From: Nitrospinaceae bacterium
Lineage (GTDB): Bacteria; Nitrospinota; Nitrospinia; Nitrospinales; VA-1
Length of the DNA stretch: 64,000 nucleotides
Direction of reading: 5' to 3'
Assembly: GCA_021604505.1 (NCBI GenBank)
Contig: BQJC01000003.1
Span: 62,001-126,000, forward strand
Shown: positions 16,892 through 25,169 of the stretch, one piece after another
How the letters are laid out: each line of letters opens with the position of its first letter
Numbering within the stretch: position 1 is the stretch's first letter
Program-made: the position numbers and the translations under genes
The notes under the pieces: model-generated
Database searches by the model: none
What the model saw: only the letters and a program-made list of their open reading frames with translations
What the model was told of the DNA's origin: nothing

Positions 16892-19287
16892 TGATTCCAT
16901 CCGAGGATCTTCTATCAGAGTCCGGGAAAACCCGGCTTCTCAACAAATCGTACTCGCAACTGGGCTGGGAACTCATTCAGAACGCCCTGGCCTCCCGCAC
17001 TTCCTCCCCGGTAACCGCGTCGCTGTGCCGTGAGATGCTCCCGGAATCCGATTTTGAATCGGCGGAACGGGCGCTGGCAGAAACCACAGAAATGGTTCTC
17101 CTGCTTGAATCCGGAGAGCCTTTTCCCCTGAATGCGTTTCAAGACATTCGTCCCCTCCTTCAAGAAGCCTACGAAAAAAATATTCTGGAATCGAATCAAT
17201 GCCTGGAAGTCTTGAAACTATTGCGTCTTTGCCGGGCTTTAAAAAAGGCGCTGGATAAAAAAACCGACACGCCCCTTCTACAAACGCTGAGTTTGAAACT
17301 CGATTCCTTACCGGCCTTGTTAAAAGAAATTGAAAAATGCATTTCCGATGAGGGAGAAATCAAGGAAAACGCCTCCCCCGAACTCAAGCAGGCTATACGC
17401 GAAGTGGCAACCGCAAAACAAAACCTGCAAACCCGCATGGCCAAGCTTTTCTCCACGGCAAATTTTAAGGAAGCCCTGCAGGACAGCTATTTCACCGAAC
17501 GGGAAGAACGCCTGGTGGTTCCGGTCCGCGCGGAGTACCGGTCCCGGGTGGAAGGCATCGTGCACGACAGTTCGGGAAGCGGACAAACCTTATTCGTAGA
17601 ACCGACGCAGATCATTCCTTTAAACAATCAATTTAAAATCTGCAAACTCAAGGTCGATCAGGAAAAGTTCAGAATCCTGCAAGGGCTTGCCTCGCAAATC
17701 GCAATGCACCAGGCACTCCTGCTGGAAAATCTGGAAGCCCTCACCCAGCTGGATAGGATTCACGCGAAAGCCCGGCTGGCAAAGCTCATGAACGCCAAAA
17801 AATGCCCCATGAATCGCGAGGGCAACATGAATCTGACGGAGGCGCGCAACCCGGAATTGATCCTGAACAAACAAAAGGTCATTCCCAACGATATCTCGTG
17901 GGACGCATCGACCTGCGCCATCATCATTTCCGGCCCCAATACCGGAGGCAAGACCGTGACCCTCAAAACTATCGGACTCATGTCGATGATGGTCAGGGCC
18001 GGTTTGTTTCTTCCCGTACGGGAAGGGTCGGCGATCAGTTTCTTCCCCGAAGTGTATGCGGATATCGGCGACGACCAGAACATCCAGTTGAATTTATCGA
18101 CGTTTTCAGGACATCTGCAAAAAATCATCCTCATCCTGCATCACGCCCGACCGGGGTCGCTGATCCTGTTAGACGAACTGGGAATCGCGACCGACCCCTT
18201 TGAAGGAGCGGCATTGGCAGAAGCCATCCTTCTGGAATTGAAACGCCGGGAGGTGGTGACGCTGGTGTCCACGCATTACCTGTCCCTTAAAATGCTGGCG
18301 CAGACCCAGGAAGGTTTTCTCAACGCCTGCACCGAATTTGACCCCGACTCCATGACCCCCACTTACCGGTTGATTTTTGGCGTGCCCGGCCACAGCGCCG
18401 CTCTTGACACCGCGCAAAGGCTGGGGCTCGCCTCCGGCATCATTGCCTCCGCCCGGGAAATTTACGACGCCAAGGACAACCGCGCTGAAAACCTCCTGCA
18501 GAACCTCACGCAACAAAAACTCCAATTGGAGCAAACCAGGGAAGCCATCCAGCAACAAAGCGAGGAAATCAACCGGCTGAAAGAAGAACAAAATTCCCTT
18601 ACAGAAAAGCTCCGGTCAGGGGAAAGTGAATTTGAGAAAAATAAAAAGAAACGACTGCAATCTTATTTACGCGAAGCTAAATTTGAAATTCGCAAACTGC
18701 TGCAGGAAATAAAAGGAAGCAAGGACGCGCCGAAAATCCGCCGGGTGGAAAAGCAGATTCGAGCGATGGGGCAAACGCCTCTATCGGCCAACGGCAGGGA
18801 TTTTTCCGGGTGGGAACTCCCGCCGGACAAGCTGGGTGAAGGCGATCAGGTGCTGGTTGAAACCTACGGTGCACTAGGTGTTCTACTGGAAAATCCAAAG
18901 GATAAAGCCAAAGTCCGCGTCAAGCTCGGAAACCTGACCACCTGGGTGGAAACCCAAAATTTGAAAGGGCATGCAAGAAATCGCCAGGTACAAAAAACAA
19001 CCGTGGATCAAATCCAAATCAAAGTACAATCCGACAATACTCCGCAGGCGAAAACCTCATGCGATCTGCGCGGCATGAATTCGGAACAGGCGCTGGAGGC
19101 AATGGAACAGTTTCTCAGTCAGGCGGTCGTGAACAAGGTCCATCATGTGAAGATCATCCACGGTCATGGCATGGGAACGATCAAACAACTGACACGGGAA
19201 TTTCTTGAAACCACAGGAATGTGCAAGAATTTTCACCCCGGATCGAGAGAAGAAGGCGGAGACGGAATCACGGTGGTGGAACTTTAA
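16891..19287 (+). CDS. mutS2: MutS2 endonuclease/ribosome rescue ATPase
   Basis: MutS2 family ATPase (798 aa) that acts on branched DNA and, in some bacteria, on collided ribosomes. Visible parts: the core/lever helices (about 1-320), Walker A GPNTGGKTVTLKT (about residue 348), Walker B LILLDELGIATDP, the switch VTLVSTHYLSLK, a long coiled coil (about 520-620), a KOW-like stretch and a C-terminal Smr nuclease domain with CDLRGMNSEQALEAMEQFL (the usual LDLRG is CDLRG here) and HGHGMGTIKQ. The mismatch-recognition N-terminal domain of MutS is absent, as expected for MutS2. Start shared with the stop of the esterase gene. Confidence 0.96.
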   Translation: MIPSEDLLSESGKTRLLNKSYSQLGWELIQNALASRTSSPVTASLCREMLPESDFESAERALAETTEMVLLLESGEPFPLNAFQDIRPLLQEAYEKNILESNQCLEVLKLLRLCRALKKALDKKTDTPLLQTLSLKLDSLPALLKEIEKCISDEGEIKENASPELKQAIREVATAKQNLQTRMAKLFSTANFKEALQDSYFTEREERLVVPVRAEYRSRVEGIVHDSSGSGQTLFVEPTQIIPLNNQFKICKLKVDQEKFRILQGLASQIAMHQALLLENLEALTQLDRIHAKARLAKLMNAKKCPMNREGNMNLTEARNPELILNKQKVIPNDISWDASTCAIIISGPNTGGKTVTLKTIGLMSMMVRAGLFLPVREGSAISFFPEVYADIGDDQNIQLNLSTFSGHLQKIILILHHARPGSLILLDELGIATDPFEGAALAEAILLELKRREVVTLVSTHYLSLKMLAQTQEGFLNACTEFDPDSMTPTYRLIFGVPGHSAALDTAQRLGLASGIIASAREIYDAKDNRAENLLQNLTQQKLQLEQTREAIQQQSEEINRLKEEQNSLTEKLRSGESEFEKNKKKRLQSYLREAKFEIRKLLQEIKGSKDAPKIRRVEKQIRAMGQTPLSANGRDFSGWELPPDKLGEGDQVLVETYGALGVLLENPKDKAKVRVKLGNLTTWVETQNLKGHARNRQVQKTTVDQIQIKVQSDNTPQAKTSCDLRGMNSEQALEAMEQFLSQAVVNKVHHVKIIHGHGMGTIKQLTREFLETTGMCKNFHPGSREEGGDGITVVEL

Positions 19288-19315
19288 GAATGGCTATAAA
19301 GATGGAGGAAACACA

Positions 19316-19894
19316 ATGAAAAGGATAAGATTTTTTCTTCTGACGTTCCTATTTTTTCTTACAATTTCAATGCCTGCCTATGCGGGCACCAAGGTGAGTT
19401 TAAAAGGAAATATGCTCAATTTAATGGGTGAACCTTTGCAGGTGGGACAAACACTCCCGAATGTCAGTCTTCCCGACAGATCGTTGCAAATGGTCGACCT
19501 TAAATCACTGAAGGGAAAAGTTACCATCCTGAGCGTTGTTCCGTCCCTGGATACTCCCACCTGCGAGGAACAAACCCATATATTGAGCGAAAAGAACGAA
19601 GGTCTGGATCAAACCGCCCGCCTGGTCACTCTCAGCCGGGACCTTCCGTTTGCGCAAAAACGTTTCGCGAAGGAAGCCAAAATCAATAATGTCCTGTTTC
19701 TATCGGACTATCGCGACGCCGGGTTCGGCAATGCTACCGGTTTACTCATCGAAGAAAACCGTCTACTGGCCCGCGCCATCATGGTTCTGGATCAGGAAGG
19801 AGTCATTCGCTACTTGGAGATCGTCCCTGAATTATCCAAGCTTCCTGATATGCAGAAGGTGTTTGATTTTGCCCGCTCCTTAGAACCTCAATGA
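19316..19894 (+). CDS. Exported thiol peroxidase (Tpx-like) without resolving cysteine
   Basis: Tpx-family peroxiredoxin of 192 aa with a signal peptide (MKRIRFFLLTFLFFLTISMPAYA), so periplasmic. The peroxidatic Cys83 is in PSLDTPTCEEQ, the family motif TxxC. In E. coli Tpx a resolving cysteine follows in DLPFAQ..RFC; here the equivalent stretch is DLPFAQKRFAKEA, with Ala118. So it should work as a one-cysteine enzyme using an external thiol, or have a different partner. The ATG at 19316 follows GGAGGA; an upstream frame to 19205 has no support. Only 28 bases separate it from mutS2, so they may be cotranscribed. Confidence 0.9.
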   Translation: MKRIRFFLLTFLFFLTISMPAYAGTKVSLKGNMLNLMGEPLQVGQTLPNVSLPDRSLQMVDLKSLKGKVTILSVVPSLDTPTCEEQTHILSEKNEGLDQTARLVTLSRDLPFAQKRFAKEAKINNVLFLSDYRDAGFGNATGLLIEENRLLARAIMVLDQEGVIRYLEIVPELSKLPDMQKVFDFARSLEPQ

Positions 19895-20000
19895 TTGTGG
19901 CCGACAACCATTTAATCAGCTGATTTAGAACTCTTTATCGACCATTGAGGAAATCAACTTTAAAGAAAAGTTTAATTCGCGCGGATTTTTTTCAAAAACG

Positions 20001-20096
20001 CCTCCTCCCCTGTCATCCTGAGCTTGTGAAATCCGACCGTTACCTTCATGCCCCGAAGGGGTATGTCGCAGGGAGGGGAGAAGGTTGGGTGAGAGG
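20001..20096. repeat. REP-like intergenic palindromic fragment
   Basis: Pyrimidine-rich start (CCTCCTCCCCTGTCATCC), a small GCCCCGAAGGGG hairpin, and GGGGAGAAGGTTGGGTGAG at 20075-20093. The last part is nearly the same as GGGGAGAAGGCTGGGATGAG at 57824-57843, so both look like copies of one dispersed intergenic repeat. Confidence 0.45.
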
Positions 20097-20132
20097 CACC
20101 TTCTTAACAAGAAGAGGGAAAAAGAAAATCGG

Positions 20133-23060
20133 CTAGTTGAAAATGTTGACCAGTTCCTTAAAGAGCGGTTTGGCTTTCTTTATTTTTTCTTCGTTGCCAA
20201 GAACGCACACTCGTCCCGATTCCTTAATTTTCAGGAACAGGTCCGCGTAGGCTTTGATATCCTCCAGGCGGGTAGCCAACAATTCTTCCCGAAACTTTTG
20301 TTTCTGAGCGTGCGTCCGTCCGGTCAAATGGTCGATCATGGAGGACGCCCCCTTTCTATCTGGCGTGAGCGGTGGGTCCAACCGGCCCATGCAGCCGATG
20401 ATAAGCTTTTTCAATTCCTCATCCGGCAAATCCAGGTTGGAAAGATAATCGGCGATTTGATCGTAAATCTCCAGCGTTTCGGTCAAATTGGGATCGCGGT
20501 AGGACACCAGCCCAAAATCTCCCGAAAAATAATCGAACGAGTTGGAACTTCCGTAAGCCCCGCCCTGCATGCGCACTTTTTCCCACAGGAAACTGGTGCT
20601 TAGAAGCGATTTTAACGCACCAAACGGGCCCTTGTACTCAAAACCCAGGTCATACAGGTTCGCGCCCTTGCCGACGTATTGCACCGTACTGGCCGTTAGA
20701 AACCCCTCATCATTGGGAACGGGAGCAAGCTCCCATTTAGCAGGCGCGTTGGATTTTTCTGGAATGACTTCCATCAAGGTCTCTATTTGCCTTTTAGCCT
20801 TGGGATAGTCCTTGCCTTCCAACGTGATGTTGACCAGGGTGTTTTCTTTGGTAAACAAAAAACCCGCCAGCTGGCGGTATTTGTCCGCAACTTCCGAAGG
20901 ATCTTTCTCCGCGCGCTCCAGCAATTGCTCAAGAAATTTGAAATAGGTAATCCCATCCGTGAGTTCATCGAACCGCCCCAACGGTGATTGATAGGACTGC
21001 AGGCGCGACAGGACATACTGGTTGCCATGCGGAACAATACCATCCTCCATATCGGACTTGGCGCTTCTGATGATCTCCACCAGCCGTTTGTGATCGTCAA
21101 AACTGAATTCGCCCAAAAGCTCGGTCAGGATGTCGAACAGTGTGTCGAGTTTTTCCATAACGGCCTTGCCGCTAAAGAAAATATATGAAATCACCTGGTT
21201 GCGGTCGTTGACCGGGGACGAGGAAAAATGCCAGGGGCGCACGCCGCCTGTGTGAATGCCCAAGCGTTTCGACATCTCCATATAACTGCGTTTTTTGGTT
21301 CCCATTCCAAGAATCATCCGGCCAAACAAAGGCAGGTATTGAACCAACTCCATGGGCACCGTATGGGCGTTGAATCCGACCTGCACATAGGCGATCTTGT
21401 TGGTGAACAGGTCATGCAAGAGGATTTTCGGAGACGATTCATTCTTGATTTCAATGGGATATTCCTCCCCTTGTTTAGGGATATCCTCCAGGCCCAGGCT
21501 CGGCAGGGTCGCCAGGGCTTCCGGACTGTCGGGAGTCATCTGCAATTCCTGTAAAGACCGGGTCCGCTCCACAATCTGATCGATTTCATGCGGCTTGAGC
21601 GATGACTTGATGGTTTTTAATTTCTTGCGCACCTTGGCATCCTGTTGTTTGCCAAGCCCCGCCTTGGGCAGCGCCACCAATGTGCTCTGGTGTTTGTTAT
21701 TCAACAAATAACGCTCGATCAATTTTTCGAAATACCCTTGTTTGGATTTTCTTTTGATCTTCTTCATGAGCGCATCGTATTTCAGATGCATGTTGGGGTC
21801 GGCGTCGTACAGCCAGGAACCCAAAGCCTGAATATTGTAAACGATGCCTTTCGCGAAACCGCCGAAATTAGCCTCCCGCAGACGAAAGTCCACGCTGTTC
21901 ACCGCGGATTCGATCATGTCCTCTTCGATCCCGTTTTCCACCAGTCCACGCAGGGTGGAAAAGATGAGGTCCATTATTTTCTCTTCATGCTCCGCTTCCG
22001 TTCCTTTAAGACCCACGGCAAATAATGTCTCCGCCCGTTGGTCGTCGAATCCGCCACCGATCACTTCACTGCCCAGTTCCGAATCGATCAAAGCCTTGCG
22101 CAACGGCGACGCAGAGGTTCCAAGCAAAAGATGGCTCAATATGTTGAACGCCAGACAATGTTCGTGGTCCGTGCTTTTCCCTAGTTTGAGGCCGGTGAGA
22201 ACGAAGGTTTTTTTATCGAGAGACTCTTCCTTGGCAACGGGATAATGAATCACCTTGCGCTTGGGTTTGCTGAATTTTCTCTGAAGCTTAATTGAAGAGT
22301 CCACTTCCATACGATCAAAATGTTTCAAGTAGTTTTCCTGAAGATACTCGAGGTATTCCAACGTGTTGCCATCGCCGTAAAAGAAAATCCGGCTATTGGA
22401 AGGATGGTAATATTTGCGGTGGAATTCTTTAAACTCTTCGTAGGTCAAATCCGGGATCGAAACGGGATCGCCGCCGGATTCATATCCATAGGTGGTCTTG
22501 GGAAACAGGGAATGCGACAGATACCGGTCGATGATACTTTCCGGGCTGGAGAAAACCCCCTTCATCTCATTAAACACCACGCCTTTATAGACCATCTCTT
22601 TATCCGGTGATTCCAATTCGTAATGCCATCCTTCCTGCATGAATGTCTCTTCCGTAATATGCGGGTAAAAGACGGCATCCAGATACACACTCATCAGATT
22701 TCTAAAATCCTTATGGTTGCGGCTGGCAAGCGGGTACATGGTTTTATCGGGAAAGGTCATGGCGTTCAAAAAGGTTTGCAGGCTTCCCTTGATGAGCTCG
22801 ATGAACGGCTCCTTTAAAGGGTATTTTTTGGAACCGCACAGAACGCTGTGCTCAAGAATATGAGCCACGCCCCGGTCGTTTTCAGGAGGCGTACGCAAGG
22901 AAACGCTGAAGACCTTGTTGTCGTCATCGTTTTCAAGAACCATGACTTCCGCACCGTTGCCTTCATGCTTGAAGAAAAGAGACTCGGAATTCAGTTCCTT
23001 GAGGAATTCTTTTTTGAGGAGTTTAAAACCAAAATAAGTTTGATCCGTCTCGAAGCTCAT
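20133..23060 (-). CDS. M16C zinc metalloprotease (PreP/Cym1-like)
   Basis: Large peptidase of 975 aa related to presequence protease. The inverted zinc motif is HILEH (in GVAHILEHSVLCGS, about residue 60), with the downstream glutamate region in VYKGVVFNEMKGVFSSPESI. Repeat halves and the C-terminal PreP-type part (YGSSNSFDYFSGDFGLVSYRDPNL, GCMGRLDPPLTPDRKG) are visible, and the length fits M16C. No signal peptide, so it probably degrades peptides in the cytoplasm. The ATG at 23060 follows AAGGAA; the longer frame to 23111 is rejected. It stands alone between Tpx and exonuclease III. Confidence 0.93.
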   Translation of the reverse strand: MSFETDQTYFGFKLLKKEFLKELNSESLFFKHEGNGAEVMVLENDDDNKVFSVSLRTPPENDRGVAHILEHSVLCGSKKYPLKEPFIELIKGSLQTFLNAMTFPDKTMYPLASRNHKDFRNLMSVYLDAVFYPHITEETFMQEGWHYELESPDKEMVYKGVVFNEMKGVFSSPESIIDRYLSHSLFPKTTYGYESGGDPVSIPDLTYEEFKEFHRKYYHPSNSRIFFYGDGNTLEYLEYLQENYLKHFDRMEVDSSIKLQRKFSKPKRKVIHYPVAKEESLDKKTFVLTGLKLGKSTDHEHCLAFNILSHLLLGTSASPLRKALIDSELGSEVIGGGFDDQRAETLFAVGLKGTEAEHEEKIMDLIFSTLRGLVENGIEEDMIESAVNSVDFRLREANFGGFAKGIVYNIQALGSWLYDADPNMHLKYDALMKKIKRKSKQGYFEKLIERYLLNNKHQSTLVALPKAGLGKQQDAKVRKKLKTIKSSLKPHEIDQIVERTRSLQELQMTPDSPEALATLPSLGLEDIPKQGEEYPIEIKNESSPKILLHDLFTNKIAYVQVGFNAHTVPMELVQYLPLFGRMILGMGTKKRSYMEMSKRLGIHTGGVRPWHFSSSPVNDRNQVISYIFFSGKAVMEKLDTLFDILTELLGEFSFDDHKRLVEIIRSAKSDMEDGIVPHGNQYVLSRLQSYQSPLGRFDELTDGITYFKFLEQLLERAEKDPSEVADKYRQLAGFLFTKENTLVNITLEGKDYPKAKRQIETLMEVIPEKSNAPAKWELAPVPNDEGFLTASTVQYVGKGANLYDLGFEYKGPFGALKSLLSTSFLWEKVRMQGGAYGSSNSFDYFSGDFGLVSYRDPNLTETLEIYDQIADYLSNLDLPDEELKKLIIGCMGRLDPPLTPDRKGASSMIDHLTGRTHAQKQKFREELLATRLEDIKAYADLFLKIKESGRVCVLGNEEKIKKAKPLFKELVNIFN

Positions 23061-23215
23061 GAGGTTCCTTATATATAGAATCCAAAAATAACCCGGTCCA
23101 AAGTCAAACAAACCGGGTCGGAAAGTGATCGATTACCAGCTTTTATAATTAGATGCAGAAAACACGGTTCCGGTCCGGGAAAATCGGACTTTTCAAAGGC
23201 TGGCCCTCCAACGGG

Positions 23216-24037
23216 TCACCGCGATTTAATGTCCAGCCCGATAGGACAATGATCTGAACCCATCACCTCCGGCCGGATAAATGCATCGTTCACCTTGTTG
23301 ACCAGATCCTCGGTGACGAAAAAATAGTCGATCCGCCAGCCGATGTTTCTCGCCCTGGCATTGGCGCGGTAGGTCCACCACGTGTACTGGTCCGGTTCCG
23401 GATGAAAAATGCGAAAGGTGTCCACATAACCGTGAGCGACGAATTTATCCACCCAGGCTCTTTCTTCAGGAAGAAACCCGGAGTTTTTCTCGTTGGCTTT
23501 GGCGTTTTTCAAGTCGATCGCTTTGTGAGCGGTATTGACATCCCCAGTGATGATCAGTTTTTTGCCCTGCGACCGCAACGATTCACAATGGTCCAGAAAC
23601 GCATCGTAAAAATCCATTTTGTATTGCAAACGTTCCGACCCACTGGTGCCATTGGGAAAGTAGACGTTCAGCAAATCAAATCCATTAAATTCCGTGCGGA
23701 TCACTCTTCCTTCGACATCGAACCTTTCGATTCCCAATCCCAGCGCAACGGATTTTGGTTTTTTTTTGCTGAAAGTGACCACCCCGCTGTACCCCTTCCG
23801 TTCGGCTGAGTTCCAAACCACCTGATAGCCTTCCGGTTGAAGGATATCATCCTCCAGGTTATCAGGCTGCGCCTTGGTTTCCTGAAGACACAGGACATCT
23901 GGAGATACGGCTTCAAACCAATCCCAAAATCCTTTCTTCAACACCGCTCGAATCCCGTTCACATTCCAGCTGTATATAATTATGACTGGCTCCTCAGAAA
24001 GATTGGATGATCTGCTGAATTTACCGGGACAAATCAA
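23216..24037 (-). CDS. xth: Exodeoxyribonuclease III
   Basis: AP endonuclease/3'-5' exonuclease of base-excision repair. Active-site motifs of the exonuclease III family are all present: WNVNGIRAVLKKGF, VLCLQETKAQ (metal-binding Glu), ITGDVNTAH (D-x-N), and the C-terminal WRIDYFFVTEDL...GSDHCPIGLDI. The open frame begins at a TTG (24037), but the only ribosome site, GAGGAG at 23990-23995, points into the frame six bases before an ATA at 23981-23983, exactly where homologues start. Real translation may therefore begin at a rare ATA/ATT codon and give about 255 aa. The start overlaps the leader of the opposite GH18-like gene. Confidence 0.93.
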   Translation of the reverse strand: MICPGKFSRSSNLSEEPVIIIYSWNVNGIRAVLKKGFWDWFEAVSPDVLCLQETKAQPDNLEDDILQPEGYQVVWNSAERKGYSGVVTFSKKKPKSVALGLGIERFDVEGRVIRTEFNGFDLLNVYFPNGTSGSERLQYKMDFYDAFLDHCESLRSQGKKLIITGDVNTAHKAIDLKNAKANEKNSGFLPEERAWVDKFVAHGYVDTFRIFHPEPDQYTWWTYRANARARNIGWRIDYFFVTEDLVNKVNDAFIRPEVMGSDHCPIGLDIKSR

Positions 24038-24080
24038 AAGAAGCAGGTATTATGGCACAAATATCATTTTTGTAAAAAAA

Positions 24081-25169
24081 ATGCGCAAACCCCTCTACAT
24101 AAGGAAACCAGCCGCTTTAGCTCTCAGCATTTTCCTCATATTTTGTTGGTTGCCCGCCGCAAATGCAGAGCCACCCCTTAGGTTCGGGGGATGGGTGACT
24201 TACTGGGATTTCAAGCGAGGGATGAACACCGTCTTTGAAGGAGCGGGTATCTATAAGGACATTTTCCTGTTTTCCACCCTGTTGGATCCGGATGGAACTC
24301 CCAGCAAAGTCAATTCAGAAACCGTCAACTACCCCTCCGCCCTTAAACGTTTAAAATCCTCAGGCTTTCAACCCTGGTTGACCATTGTTAACGATGTCAA
24401 ATCCCCCCAGGGAAATAAAGCCATTCTGAAAGATCCAAACCTCGTTCACCAAATTTTAAAAGAGGATGAATCGCGCCGCAAACATCAGCAGAAAATAATT
24501 GATTTCGCGAAAACGTATGAAGTCACAGGGGTGGACATCGACTATGAAAACCTTTTTCCCGGTGACCGGCTTCCCTTCACCCGGTTTATTTCGGAACTGG
24601 CCAAAGATCTTAAAAAACAGAACCTGTCACTTTCCGTCACCGTCCAACCTAAAACCGGGAGATCATCGAGTCAGGGAAAGGGGGCAATGGATTGGTCCCA
24701 GATTTGCCGGCACGCGGACCGGTTACAGATCATGCTGTACAATTTACACAACCCAAAAACCCAGCCGGGTCCGGTGGCCACTCTCGATTGGATATCCAGT
24801 GTCCTCAAGTATGCCAAAAACCAATGTGATCCGAAAATCATCGTGCCCGTTCTTAAAGTCAGCGGGATGCATTGGAGCTCCAGAAAGAATAAAGCGATTC
24901 AATACGACCAGGCGATGGATTTAAAAACCAGACACGGCGTAAAATTAGAACGGGAAACCGTCAGCAAAGTCCCTTATTTTTCTTACCGAACAGGTACTGA
25001 ACGCGGGACCGTCTACTTCGAAGATGCGCACAGTCTGAAAATAAAAATCGAACACATCAAATCCTTGGGGTTCGAAACAATCGTTTTCTGGAGTTTCGGC
25101 AGGCAGGACCCCGAGTTGACCTTTCAACTGAAAGAATTTTTAAAACCGGTAGCCAAGGACGGCTTGTAA
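24081..25169 (+). CDS. Secreted GH18-like glycoside hydrolase
   Basis: Exported protein (362 aa, signal peptide cut after LPAANA) with a TIM-barrel of the GH18/spore-germination chitinase type. The active-site strand is TGVDIDYEN (residues 149-157), matching DxxDxDxE with its first Asp replaced by Thr but with the catalytic Glu156 kept. Other barrel marks are FGGWVTYWD at the start, LQIMLYN, and VFWSFGRQDPEL at the end. The ATG at 24081 begins the signal peptide; an upstream in-frame ATG at 23982 would put 33 unlikely residues in front. Its end overlaps the polysaccharide exporter gene by 30 bases, tail to tail. Possible role: trimming the polymer made by that locus; this is inference. Confidence 0.78.
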   Translation: MRKPLYIRKPAALALSIFLIFCWLPAANAEPPLRFGGWVTYWDFKRGMNTVFEGAGIYKDIFLFSTLLDPDGTPSKVNSETVNYPSALKRLKSSGFQPWLTIVNDVKSPQGNKAILKDPNLVHQILKEDESRRKHQQKIIDFAKTYEVTGVDIDYENLFPGDRLPFTRFISELAKDLKKQNLSLSVTVQPKTGRSSSQGKGAMDWSQICRHADRLQIMLYNLHNPKTQPGPVATLDWISSVLKYAKNQCDPKIIVPVLKVSGMHWSSRKNKAIQYDQAMDLKTRHGVKLERETVSKVPYFSYRTGTERGTVYFEDAHSLKIKIEHIKSLGFETIVFWSFGRQDPELTFQLKEFLKPVAKDGL

